DNA of 64,000 nt, from NCBI GenBank assembly GCA_050186725.1, contig JBFWYG010000014.1:15648-79647 (forward strand). Reading direction: 5' to 3'. Below the pieces are notes generated by a model. That model was given only the letters and a program-made list of their open reading frames with translations. It ran no database searches and had not been told where the DNA came from. The DNA comes from JADJYF01 sp050186725 (GTDB lineage Bacteria > Pseudomonadota > Gammaproteobacteria > Ga0077536). A program made the position numbers and the translations under genes. Below, piece by piece: positions 54,179 through 62,168 of this stretch. Numbering within the stretch: the first letter of the stretch is position 1; every line of letters begins with the position of its first letter.

Positions 54179-55117
54179 TCAGCCGGTGCTCCCTGGTGCT
54201 GCGAGCATCGCGCGCAAGTCTGGCCAAACCTGCTCGGCGCGCAGCCGTTCGAGGCGACCGTCGGCGGCGCAGACGATGCGCGCGGTCTGTCCCCAGGGCC
54301 GATAGCGCGGCGGATCGCCGGGTCCGAAGACGGTCAAGGTCGGTACGCCCACTGCTGCCGCCATGTGCCCGAGTCCTGAATCGTTGCCGAGGAACGCGCG
54401 ACAGCGCGCCAGCAGCGCCGCGGCTTCGAGCAAGGAGGTGCGGCCCGCGAGGTTGCGTGCGTGCGGACCGGCGGCGGCGAGATGCTCGGCGTCGACCTCG
54501 TCCTCTGCCGAGCCGAGCAGCACTACCGCGTCGACGTCGCCCGCGGCGCGCCGCAGCAGGTCGGCGAAGGCTTCACGCGGCCACTTCTTGCCGGCGTAGT
54601 TCGCGCCGGGCGCGACCGCCAACCAGCGTGTGCCCGGCAGATCGGACAGCAGTTCCATGGCGCGTTGCTGTGTGGCGTGGTCCAGATGGATACGGCACGG
54701 CGGCGGCACGGCCGCCGCCCCGAGCATGGGTCTCAAGGCGGTGAAGTGTTCCAGCACCGCATGCCGGCCGGGGACACGCCCTTCACGCTTGCGCAGGCGG
54801 CGGCGCGCGCGCAGCAGCCAGCCCAGATGCACGGTGCGCAGATCCACCACCAGTTCGTAGCGGCGCGTGCGACAGCGTCTGAGGAAGACCAGACGTTCTG
54901 GCAGGGAGGCGCGCTTGTCATAGTTGAAGATCTCGCCGACGTAGGGCGCGGCGCGCAGCAGCGCGCTCGAGCGCGCGTCGCCGATCACATCGATGAGTCG
55001 GCCAGGACAGGCCGTGGCCAAGGCCTCGAACACCGGCGTGGTCAGCACCAGGTCTCCGATGTTGCTGAGCGTGACGACCAGCAGTCTCTCGCTCGCTGTG
55101 GAAGCAGGCGCGGTCAT
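54179..55117 (-). CDS. Glycosyltransferase family 9, second
   Basis: Predicted 312 residues. LLVVTLSNIGDLVLTTPVFE in the N-domain; APGANYAGKKWPREAFADLL and FLGNDSGLGHMAAAVGVPTL in the C-domain. It resembles ADP-heptose:LPS heptosyltransferases. The ATG overlaps the stop of mnmE (ATGA), which suggests transcription from the yidC-mnmE direction. It precedes the second GT4 gene. Confidence 0.88.
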   Translation of the reverse strand: MTAPASTASERLLVVTLSNIGDLVLTTPVFEALATACPGRLIDVIGDARSSALLRAAPYVGEIFNYDKRASLPERLVFLRRCRTRRYELVVDLRTVHLGWLLRARRRLRKREGRVPGRHAVLEHFTALRPMLGAAAVPPPCRIHLDHATQQRAMELLSDLPGTRWLAVAPGANYAGKKWPREAFADLLRRAAGDVDAVVLLGSAEDEVDAEHLAAAGPHARNLAGRTSLLEAAALLARCRAFLGNDSGLGHMAAAVGVPTLTVFGPGDPPRYRPWGQTARIVCAADGRLERLRAEQVWPDLRAMLAAPGSTG

Positions 55118-55914
55118 TTGCCGATGCAGAAGCGCGCGAAGATTTCACCCAGCAAGGCCTCGGTGCTGGCATCGCCGGTGATCGTCGCGAGCGTCTCCGC
55201 CGCGCGGCGCAGGGACTCCGCGACCAGCTCCGGCGCGTCGCCGCAGCGCTCGAGATCGATCTCGACCAGCTCGTCGCGCGCCTGCGCGAGCGCTTGGAGA
55301 TGGCGGGCGCGCGCGGTGAATTCGTCTTCCTCGGCGATGGTGAGGGCCAGGCTGTCCTGCAAGGCCGCGTGCAGCAGATCGAGTCCCTGTCCGTCGCGCG
55401 CGGCGATGAAGACGTGTTCGACGTGGCCGAGGCGCTCTCGGCCCGGCGGGCGGGGTACACGGTCAATCTTGTTATGCACGACCATTGGCGGCTTGCTGCG
55501 CACCGGCACATCGCCAAGTCCGTCGAAGTACGCTTCGGGCGCTTGGACTTGCGCATCATCGGTTACCAGGACGACGAGGTCGGCGCTCGCCATCGCCTGG
55601 CCGGCGCGGCGCATGCCTTCCAGTTCGATTTCGTCGGCGCTCGCGCGCAGACCCGCGGTGTCATGCAGCCGCAGCGCCATGCCGGCCAGTTCGAGGTCGA
55701 CCGCGATGACGTCGCGCGTGGTCCCAGGCACCTGNNNNNNNNNNNNNNNNNNNNNNNNNNNNNNNNNNNNNNNNNNNNNNNNNNNNNNNNNNNNNNNNNN
55801 NNNNNNNNNNNNNNNNNNNNNNNNNNNNNNNNNNGGTCCGCTGGCGCGCACCACGCCGAGCGCGCCGCGCCCCGGCGGTGTGGCGACGGCGGCGATGGTG
55901 TCGGTCGCCGTCAC
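55114..55914 (-). CDS. mnmE: tRNA modification GTPase MnmE (TrmE), interrupted by an assembly gap
   Basis: Only both ends are seen. The first 26 residues (MTATDTIAAVATPPGRGALG, then VVRASG) match the family N-terminus. After 100 N the sequence resumes at PGTTRDVIAVDLELAGMALR (G2), DTAGLR (G3), NKID (G4), and ends in the invariant CIGK. The N-terminal tetrahydrofolate domain and the GTP P-loop lie in the gap. E. coli MnmE is 454 residues, so about 220 residues (about 660 bases) are missing, not 100 bases. It modifies wobble uridines with MnmG. Confidence 0.9.
   Translation of the reverse strand: MTATDTIAAVATPPGRGALGVVRASGXXXXXXXXXXXXXXXXXXXXXXXXXXXXXXXXXXQVPGTTRDVIAVDLELAGMALRLHDTAGLRASADEIELEGMRRAGQAMASADLVVLVTDDAQVQAPEAYFDGLGDVPVRSKPPMVVHNKIDRVPRPPGRERLGHVEHVFIAARDGQGLDLLHAALQDSLALTIAEEDEFTARARHLQALAQARDELVEIDLERCGDAPELVAESLRRAAETLATITGDASTEALLGEIFARFCIGK
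55735..55834. other. Assembly gap, 100 N
   Basis: Exactly 100 undetermined bases, the usual placeholder for a scaffold gap of unknown size, inside mnmE. The open frame across it is accidental. Confidence 0.99.
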
Positions 55915-55924
55915 GCGAGTCGGG

Positions 55925-57571
55925 TCAGGAGGCCTTGGCCTCGATGGCGCGGGTGATCTGCCATTGCTGGCCGATGGACAGCATGTTGTTCACGAACCAG
56001 TAGAGCACCAAGCCCGAGGGGAAGAAGGCGAAGAACACCGTGAACATGATGGGCATGATCTGCATGACCTTGGCCTGCATCGGATCGATGGGCGCCGGGT
56101 TCAACTTCTGCTGCCCCCACATGCTGAGACCCATCAGGAGCGGCAGCACGAAGAAAGGATCCTTCTCCGACAGGTCTCGTACCCACAGGATGAACGGCGC
56201 CTGGCGCATTTCCACGCTCTCGAGCAGCACCCAGTACAGCGCGATGAATACCGGGATCTGGATGACGATGGGCAGGCAGCCGCCGAGCGGATTGATCTTC
56301 TCGTCCTTGTAGAGCCGCATCATCGCCTGGTTGAGCGCGGCGCGATCGTCGCCGAAGCGTTCCTTCAGAGCCACCATGCGGGGCTGCACACGGCGCATGT
56401 TGGCCATCGACTTGTAGCCGGCGGCGGACAGCGGGAAGAACGCGAGTTTCAGCAGCAACGTCACGAGGATGATGGCGAAGCCCCAGTTGCCGGTCATGTC
56501 GTGCATGAAACGCAGCGTCAGGAACAGGGGCTTGGCGATGAACCACAGCATGCCGTAGTCGACGCTGAGTTCGAGGCCCGGGGCGACGGTTTCGATGATG
56601 TCGTGGCGCTTGGGCCCGATGTACATGTTGGCCGACAGCACCGCGGCGCCCTGCGGCGCCACCTGGGTTTCCGGACTCGTGAAACCGACCAGGTAGTGAC
56701 TGTCGTCCAGGACCTTGGAGTAGAAGCTGTAGGGCGCACCGGCGGGCGGCAGCAGCGCCGCGACGAAATAGTGCTGGATGATGCCGACCCACGCATCGCT
56801 CGCGGTGACGGCGATGGGTTTTTCCTGGAGATCCTTGAAGGCATGTTTCTCGAAACGCTTGTCGGGCGTGGAGAGAGCCGGGCCGGTATAGGTGTAGACC
56901 ATGCCGCGGCGCGAGGACTCGTCGTTGCGCTTCAGCTGCTGGTAGGCATGCGCTCGCACGGGCGTCGTGCCGGTGTTGTGGATCTCGTGTTCGAGACCGA
57001 TGGTGTAGGCGCCACGCGTCAGAACGAAACGCTTCTCGACGCTGACGCCCATCGGGCCGGTCCAGCGCAGCGGTACGACCAGGGTGTTCTCACCGGCCTT
57101 CATCGCGTAGCTGTCACTCTCGACCACGTAATGGCTGTGATGGGTGGGTAGGCCGTCGCTGCCGGTCAGGCCGCTTTCCTGGATGAATACCCGCGCGGCA
57201 TCGGAGCCGAGCAGTTCCACCGGTGGCGCGCCCTTGGCGACGCTGGTGGGGTAGTCGAGCAGGGACACGCTTTCCAGCGTACCGCCGACAGTGGAAATCT
57301 TGAGTACGAAGAGGTCAGTCGTGACCGTAACGATGCGCGCGGGCGCGGCGGCTTCCGAGGTGGCGACGGGTGTCGCGTCGCTCGGCGCCGCGGCGTTCGC
57401 CGCTGGGGCAGGCGGCACGGCGGTAGGGGCGGCGGGCGGGGCGGACGGCGTGGGTGACTCCGTGGCGGCGGTCACGACCGGCGCCGGGGCGAAATCCTTT
57501 TGCCACGCTTCGAAGAGCTGAAACCCGGTGAAGGCAAGCGCTACGATGAGTAGCAGTCGAATGTGTTCCAT
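55925..57571 (-). CDS. yidC: Membrane protein insertase YidC
   Basis: Predicted 548 residues, E. coli-type length. The N-terminal helix (MEHIRLLLIVALAFTGFQLF) is followed by a low-complexity Ala/Pro linker, then the periplasmic beta-sandwich (about 80-330), and the conserved five-helix core with the hydrophilic-groove region (ILVTLLLKLAFFPLSAAGYK, then MRRVQPRM) and PIVIQIPVFIALYWVLLESV. It inserts inner-membrane proteins with or without SecYEG. It lies between mnmE and rnpA. The gene yidD, usually found between rnpA and yidC, is absent. Confidence 0.97.
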   Translation of the reverse strand: MEHIRLLLIVALAFTGFQLFEAWQKDFAPAPVVTAATESPTPSAPPAAPTAVPPAPAANAAAPSDATPVATSEAAAPARIVTVTTDLFVLKISTVGGTLESVSLLDYPTSVAKGAPPVELLGSDAARVFIQESGLTGSDGLPTHHSHYVVESDSYAMKAGENTLVVPLRWTGPMGVSVEKRFVLTRGAYTIGLEHEIHNTGTTPVRAHAYQQLKRNDESSRRGMVYTYTGPALSTPDKRFEKHAFKDLQEKPIAVTASDAWVGIIQHYFVAALLPPAGAPYSFYSKVLDDSHYLVGFTSPETQVAPQGAAVLSANMYIGPKRHDIIETVAPGLELSVDYGMLWFIAKPLFLTLRFMHDMTGNWGFAIILVTLLLKLAFFPLSAAGYKSMANMRRVQPRMVALKERFGDDRAALNQAMMRLYKDEKINPLGGCLPIVIQIPVFIALYWVLLESVEMRQAPFILWVRDLSEKDPFFVLPLLMGLSMWGQQKLNPAPIDPMQAKVMQIMPIMFTVFFAFFPSGLVLYWFVNNMLSIGQQWQITRAIEAKAS

Positions 57572-57591
57572 GATGCTCGGTGTCGGGTAGG

Positions 57592-57909
57592 TCAGGGACG
57601 CGAAGAGCGGCGTTGGTTCGAAGACGGGTTGCCGATGCTGAGCAATGCCCGCTGCAAGGCCTCACGCAGTGGTCTCGTACCCGTGACGCTCGCCTCGGGC
57701 TTGAGCAGGACGACGAAATCCAGGGCGGGCAGCAAGGCGCGGTGATGGCGAAAGGTTTCGCGCAGCAGCCGCTTCAGCTGGTTGCGAACGGCTGCCCGAC
57801 GGGCAACGCGCTTGCTGACCGCGAGTCCCAGGCGCGCCGTCGCGAGCGCGTTGGGTCGGTAGTAGATGACGAATTGCGGCGCGGTGAGGCGCTGTCCGCT
57901 CTTGAACAA
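57592..57909 (-). CDS. rnpA: Ribonuclease P protein component
   Basis: The conserved RnpA core is clear: ARLGLAVSKRVARRAAVRNQ, then LKRLLRETFRHH, the RNR-type motif that binds the RNA. The annotated TTG at 57909 gives 105 residues, but the same frame continues upstream with a family-like N-terminus (TRFRPEHRIRASADYAALFK, to about 57975). No ATG or GTG is in that stretch; a CTG at 58002 overlaps the rpmH stop and would give 136 residues. The true start is probably upstream of 57909. It lies directly after rpmH on the same strand. Confidence 0.88.
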   Translation of the reverse strand: MFKSGQRLTAPQFVIYYRPNALATARLGLAVSKRVARRAAVRNQLKRLLRETFRHHRALLPALDFVVLLKPEASVTGTRPLREALQRALLSIGNPSSNQRRSSRP

Positions 57910-57998
57910 CGCCGCGTAGTCCGCCGAAGCACGAATGCGGTGCTCAGGTCGGAAGCGTGTGCCCGTCGGCTGCTCTGCCGGCCCTGGGGAATGCCCGG

Positions 57999-58133
57999 TC
58001 AGGGAGTCAGACGCCGCCGGCCGCGAGCTCGGCGCGCCTTGATGACGCGACGACCACCCTTGGTCTTCATGCGGGCGCGAAAGCCGTGCGTGCGGACTCG
58101 CTTCAGGCGGCCAGGCTGGAACGTTCTTTTCAT
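57999..58133 (-). CDS. rpmH: 50S ribosomal protein L34
   Basis: A 44-residue gene. The protein begins MKRTFQPGRLKRVRTHGFRA and continues with a basic stretch of KTKGGRRVIKARRARGRRRL ending in TP, the L34 signature. It is the first gene of the rpmH-rnpA-yidC run and is divergent from dnaA. Confidence 0.97.
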   Translation of the reverse strand: MKRTFQPGRLKRVRTHGFRARMKTKGGRRVIKARRARGRRRLTP

Positions 58134-58273
58134 TTCTAATCCGTCTGTGTTTCGGGCATGCGCCTGACCGTGCTAGACGCGCGGGTGACGCCGGCGGTTG
58201 GAAGGCGCGTGATGCTAAGTAAGTGCCGGAATTATGTCAATCTTCCGCGTATTCGCGGCACGCGCCGCAGGCC

Positions 58274-58302
58274 TGTGGATAAGCCTCGGCCAGGCGTATA
58301 CA
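58274..58302 (+). promoter_or_regulatory. DnaA box overlapping a candidate dnaA promoter
   Basis: TGTGGATAA (58274-58282), a perfect DnaA 9-mer in reverse, sits where the -35 of a -10 TATACA (58297-58302, 17-base spacing) would be. The position suggests that DnaA represses its own gene. It lies 48 bases before the dnaA start codon. Confidence 0.7.
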
Positions 58303-58349
58303 CTCGCTCCGCCCCTTCGCTTCCCAAGCAGCAGAATAAGTATAACGAC

Positions 58350-59699
58350 GTGCAGCACTCTCTCTGGCAGCAGTGCCTGGTCCAGCTCGAACGCGAGTTG
58401 ACGCCTCAGCAGTTCAATACCTGGATCCGACCCTTGCAAGCGGTCGAGGTCGATCACGCGCTGGAGATCCTGGCGCCCAACCGTTTCGTCCTGGACTGGA
58501 TTCGAGACAAGTACGGCACGCGCATTCGCGCCATCGTCGAACAGTTGTCCGGGTCGAGCGGCGTCGAGCTATCGCTTGGCATCGGCAGCAGCAGTCCGCC
58601 TGCGGCGCCCAAGGTCGAACCGCCGGTTGCCGCGCCCGTGACTGTCCCGACCAAGAAGGCCGAGCCTGCCGCCAAACGCGCGCATGGGCTCAAGCAGGAC
58701 TTCACCTTCGATAGCTTCGTCGAAGGCAAATCCAACCAGCTCGCCCGCGCGGCATCGTTGCAGGTAGCTGAAAATCCAGGAAAAGCCTACAACCCGCTGT
58801 TCATCTGCGGCGGTGTGGGTCTAGGCAAGACCCACCTCATGCACGCCGTTGGCAATCTCATCATGGCGCAGAAGCCGTCTGCACAGGTGGTCTACCTGCA
58901 CTCCGAGCGCTTTGTCGCCGATATGGTGAAAGCGCTGCAGCACAATGCCATCAACGAATTCAAACGGTTCTACCGCTCGGTCGATGCGTTACTCATCGAC
59001 GACATCCAGTTCTTTGCCGGCAAAGAACGCTCGCAGGAAGAATTCTTTCATACCTTCAATGCCTTACTTGAGGGCCAGCAACAGATCGTGCTGACCTGCG
59101 ACCGCTATCCGCGGGAGGTTTCGGGTGTCGAAGAACGCCTCAAATCGCGCTTCGGCTGGGGTTTGACCGTCGCCATCGAACCCGCGGAACTCGAAACCCG
59201 AGTCGCCATCCTCATGCGCAAGGCGCAGCAGAGCCACGTGGACCTGCCGCACGAGGTCGCCTTCTTCATCGGCAAGCGCTTCCGCTCCAATATTCGTGAA
59301 CTCGAGGGCGCGTTGCACCGGGTGGTGGCCAATGCCCACTTCACTGGCAATGCGATCACCCTGGAATTCGCCAAGGAAGCCCTGCGCGACCTGCTCGCGC
59401 TACAGGATCGCCTGATCACGATGGACAACATCCAGAAGACGGTGGCCGAGTATTACAAGGTACGGGTGGCGGACCTGCTGTCCAAACGCCGGACACGTTC
59501 CATCGCCCGACCTCGGCAGGTGGCCATGGCCTTAGCCAAGGAGTTGACCAATCACAGCCTGCCGGAGATCGGGGACGCCTTTGGCGGTCGTGACCATACG
59601 ACGGTGATTCATGCCTGTCGCAAAGTGGCCGAGCTCAAGGCAAGCGATACGCGGATCCAGGAGGATTACGCCAACCTGGAAAGGATACTCACAACCTGA
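58350..59699 (+). CDS. dnaA: Chromosomal replication initiator DnaA
   Basis: Predicted 449 residues from GTG 58350. Domain I (QHSLWQQCLVQLERELTPQQ), a Pro/Ala-rich domain II (about 80-110), the AAA+ domain with Walker A GGVGLGKTHLMHAV and Walker B LLIDDIQFFAGKE, and the C-terminal DNA-binding motif GGRDHTTVIHACRKVAEL. It melts the origin and loads DnaB. An earlier in-frame start is possible but not conserved. The next gene, dnaN, follows 179 bases later, with DnaA boxes in between. Confidence 0.98.
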   Translation: MQHSLWQQCLVQLERELTPQQFNTWIRPLQAVEVDHALEILAPNRFVLDWIRDKYGTRIRAIVEQLSGSSGVELSLGIGSSSPPAAPKVEPPVAAPVTVPTKKAEPAAKRAHGLKQDFTFDSFVEGKSNQLARAASLQVAENPGKAYNPLFICGGVGLGKTHLMHAVGNLIMAQKPSAQVVYLHSERFVADMVKALQHNAINEFKRFYRSVDALLIDDIQFFAGKERSQEEFFHTFNALLEGQQQIVLTCDRYPREVSGVEERLKSRFGWGLTVAIEPAELETRVAILMRKAQQSHVDLPHEVAFFIGKRFRSNIRELEGALHRVVANAHFTGNAITLEFAKEALRDLLALQDRLITMDNIQKTVAEYYKVRVADLLSKRRTRSIARPRQVAMALAKELTNHSLPEIGDAFGGRDHTTVIHACRKVAELKASDTRIQEDYANLERILTT

Positions 59700-59719
59700 A
59701 CATGGACACAGGAACAAGC

Positions 59720-59728
59720 TGTGGACAA
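59720..59728 (-). promoter_or_regulatory. DnaA box
   Basis: TGTGGACAA on the plus strand, that is TTGTCCACA in reverse; one change from the consensus TTATCCACA. Confidence 0.7.
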
Positions 59729-59764
59729 ATCGAGGCGTTAGAATGGCACGATTCAGTCCACCGC

Positions 59765-59773
59765 TTATCCACA
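59765..59773 (+). promoter_or_regulatory. DnaA box, perfect
   Basis: TTATCCACA, identical to the high-affinity E. coli R1 box. Confidence 0.85.
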
Positions 59774-59878
59774 CTCGACGAGCGCCGCAGCGCGCATTTG
59801 AATCGTGTTTAAGTTTCAGTTTTTCAAATACTTGAAAGTTATCCCCGGAATTCTCGGCCATCAATAACAGACACAACA

Positions 59879-60979
59879 ATGAAGATCAAAATCACAAGAG
59901 AAATACTGTTGCCAGTACTGCAGGCTGCCAACAACGTGGTGGAACGCCGACAGGCGCTGCCGATCTTGAGTAATGTCCTCATTGTGGCGGGGAACGATGG
60001 TCTCCAGGTGACGGCCACGGACATGGAGGTGGAACTCGTCAGCCGGCTAGAGAACCCGGTGGCGGAAGCCGGCAGTGTCGCCCTGCCGGCACGCAAGCTC
60101 TTCGACATCTGCCGCGCGCTACCGGCGGACTCGGAACTCACCATCGAGGCCAACGGCAACAAGGCCAAGATCTCCTCGGGGCGGAGTCGCTTCTCCCTCG
60201 CGGCGATGAATGCCGATGAGTTCCCGAGCATCGGCACCTTCGAGACCAGCATAGACCTCGATATCGCGACCGAGACGCTGTCAGACCTGCTCGAAAGCAC
60301 CAGCTTCGCTATGGCGCACCAAGACGTGCGGTACTACCTGAATGGCCTTCTGCTGGAAATGGACGGGAGTCGAATTCGGACCGTCGCCACGGACGGTCAT
60401 CGCTTGGCGCTCACCGATAAGCCGGTCGAGATCCAGCTGGAAGCGCCACGCCAGTGCATCGTGCCGCGTAAGGGCGTGCTGGAAATCGTTCGATTACTGA
60501 ATCCGGCCCAACCCATGGCTCACCTCTCCGTGGGTGAGAATCATTTCAGGGTTTCTTCAGGAAATCAGTCGCTTACAACAAAACTGGTCGATGGCCGCTT
60601 TCCCGATTACGAGCGGGTCATCCCACGGGAGACAGAGAACCGGGTGATAGCGGACCGCGAAGCCTTGCGCGCTGGGCTTAGTCGCGCCTCCATCCTCTCG
60701 AATGAGAAATTCAGAGGTATACGGTTGATTCTAAAGAAGAATCTCCTAACTGCCGTGGCACATAACCCGGAGCAGGAAGAGGCGGAAGAGGAGATCGAGG
60801 TCGAATACAGCGGGGCGCCGGTGGAAGTCGGCTTCAACGTTTCCTACCTGCTGGATGTCCTCGGTGTGATGCGTTCCCCAACGGTGCGTCTCGATCTTGT
60901 CGACGCGCAGAGCAGTTGCCTGATGCAGGTGCCTGAGGATGCCGAGTCGCGCTATGTCGTGATGCCCATGCGACTCTAG
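59879..60979 (+). CDS. dnaN: DNA polymerase III beta sliding clamp
   Basis: Predicted 366 residues, exactly the E. coli length, with three repeated clamp domains and the clamp C-terminus SRYVVMPMRL. VERRQALPILSNVLIVA, RYYLNGLLLEMDGSRIRTVA and GRFPDYERVIPRE are typical. It rings DNA to hold Pol III, and its hydrophobic pocket binds many partner proteins. It starts after the origin region and precedes recF. Confidence 0.98.
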   Translation: MKIKITREILLPVLQAANNVVERRQALPILSNVLIVAGNDGLQVTATDMEVELVSRLENPVAEAGSVALPARKLFDICRALPADSELTIEANGNKAKISSGRSRFSLAAMNADEFPSIGTFETSIDLDIATETLSDLLESTSFAMAHQDVRYYLNGLLLEMDGSRIRTVATDGHRLALTDKPVEIQLEAPRQCIVPRKGVLEIVRLLNPAQPMAHLSVGENHFRVSSGNQSLTTKLVDGRFPDYERVIPRETENRVIADREALRAGLSRASILSNEKFRGIRLILKKNLLTAVAHNPEQEEAEEEIEVEYSGAPVEVGFNVSYLLDVLGVMRSPTVRLDLVDAQSSCLMQVPEDAESRYVVMPMRL

Positions 60980-61079
60980 ACCTTGACCTCACGGACAGAC
61001 CAACATCGACTGCGTGCGCCGGGCATGCAGAAGAGGCGAAGAGAGGAACTGTCAGTCGGCGTCAGGTTCGCTTGATTCG

Positions 61080-62153
61080 ATGCATTTCTCTTCCTTGCGC
61101 GTTCGTGGGCTTCGATGTTTCTCCTCGGTTGATTACACCCCTGCGCCGTCCGTCAATCTCATCCATGGGTCCAACGGCAGCGGCAAGACTTCCTTGCTCG
61201 AAGCCATGCACCTGGTGTCCTTTGGGAAATCCTTTCTGACGCCCAAGGCTGGCGACCTCTTGAAACAGGGTGAAGAAGTGCTGTGGGTAGATGCCCAAGT
61301 TCAGGACATCACGAACTACGGTTCTGCGGGCATAACAGTGCGTAAGTCGCGTAGCGAGACGGACATCCGTTTCGATGGCCAAACGGTAACGTCCGCGTCT
61401 GCTTTGGCGCGACACATGCCCCTGTTGGTGGTCAATTCTCGAGCGCCGGATCTCTTGGGTGAGAACCCGGCGAATCGGCGTGCCTTGGTGGATCGGTCGT
61501 TGTTCCACGTGAAACCAACTTACGTGGACACCTGGAAGCACTATCGACACGCCCTCAGGCAACGCAATGAACTACTCCAGAGCGGTGGGAGAGGGAGTTC
61601 CCAGGCAGATTATTGGGAGAGCGTGCTCGCTACCTTGAGCGTATCCATTGACGAACAGAGGTCTGCGCTGGTCGGGGCGATAAATGACCGTCTGGGCAAT
61701 CACGGTATCCCGTCCTTCGCGAGCCAGACTTTAAGGTTTCATTATTCTCCAGGCTGGGACCGCCAACAGGGCTTGGCAGAGCAGCTGCTCGCGAATCGTG
61801 AACGCGACATCTCTCTTGGATACACCTTCGCCGGGCCACACCGGGCGGACTTGTCTTTGCAAATTGATGGACGGGCGGCGGCTCGCCGTTTGTCCCGTGG
61901 ACAGGCCAAGGCGGTGGTCTGCCTGGCCATGGTCGCTATCGCTCGGTACATACGGCTCCAGTCTCAGGCGAGCCCGGTGATGCTGGTCGATGACCTGTCA
62001 GCAGAGATGGATGAGGGCATGATGCGGCTAGCAGTAGATGCCGTTCTCGCTCTGGAGACGCAATGCTTCTTTACTGCTATAAAGCCCGCAGACCTTAGGT
62101 CGTTTTTGCCTGAAGCTGTTTCGGAGTTCCACGTGGAACACCCGCTCCATTAA
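61080..62153 (+). CDS. recF: DNA replication and repair protein RecF
   Basis: Predicted 357 residues, as in E. coli. Walker A GSNGSGKTSLLEAMHL, the signature LSRGQAKAV and Walker B VMLVDDLSAEMDE show an SMC-like ATPase. RecF works with RecO and RecR to load RecA at gaps. ATG 61080 begins the conserved MHFSSLRVRGLRCF. Two parS-like sites are coded within the gene (FHVK and FHVEH peptides). Codon use is less GC-rich than in genes left of 58 kb. Confidence 0.97.
   Translation: MHFSSLRVRGLRCFSSVDYTPAPSVNLIHGSNGSGKTSLLEAMHLVSFGKSFLTPKAGDLLKQGEEVLWVDAQVQDITNYGSAGITVRKSRSETDIRFDGQTVTSASALARHMPLLVVNSRAPDLLGENPANRRALVDRSLFHVKPTYVDTWKHYRHALRQRNELLQSGGRGSSQADYWESVLATLSVSIDEQRSALVGAINDRLGNHGIPSFASQTLRFHYSPGWDRQQGLAEQLLANRERDISLGYTFAGPHRADLSLQIDGRAAARRLSRGQAKAVVCLAMVAIARYIRLQSQASPVMLVDDLSAEMDEGMMRLAVDAVLALETQCFFTAIKPADLRSFLPEAVSEFHVEHPLH
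61502..61517. promoter_or_regulatory. parS-like centromere site 1
   Basis: TGTTCCACGTGAAACC, an imperfect inverted repeat around CACGTG, one base from the form in which both arms would be TTCCACGTGGAA. It matches the ParB-binding consensus (TGTTTCACGTGAAACA) at most positions. It lies inside recF. Confidence 0.85.
62125..62140. promoter_or_regulatory. parS-like centromere site 2
   Basis: AGTTCCACGTGGAACA, with a perfect 14-base palindrome GTTCCACGTGGAAC. This is the form of parS reported near the origin of Pseudomonas chromosomes. It overlaps the last codons of recF, 29 bases before gyrB. Confidence 0.9.
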
Positions 62154-62168
62154 CCACGGTGATTTGAT

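Larger units (their letters stand above)
59700..59878. other. Candidate oriC between dnaA and dnaN
   Basis: The dnaA-dnaN gap holds two good DnaA boxes and one weaker one (TTATCCCCG, 59839-59847), plus a stretch of AT-rich sequence at about 59800-59845 that could unwind. Location and content match chromosomal origins of several Gammaproteobacteria. Confidence 0.72.
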
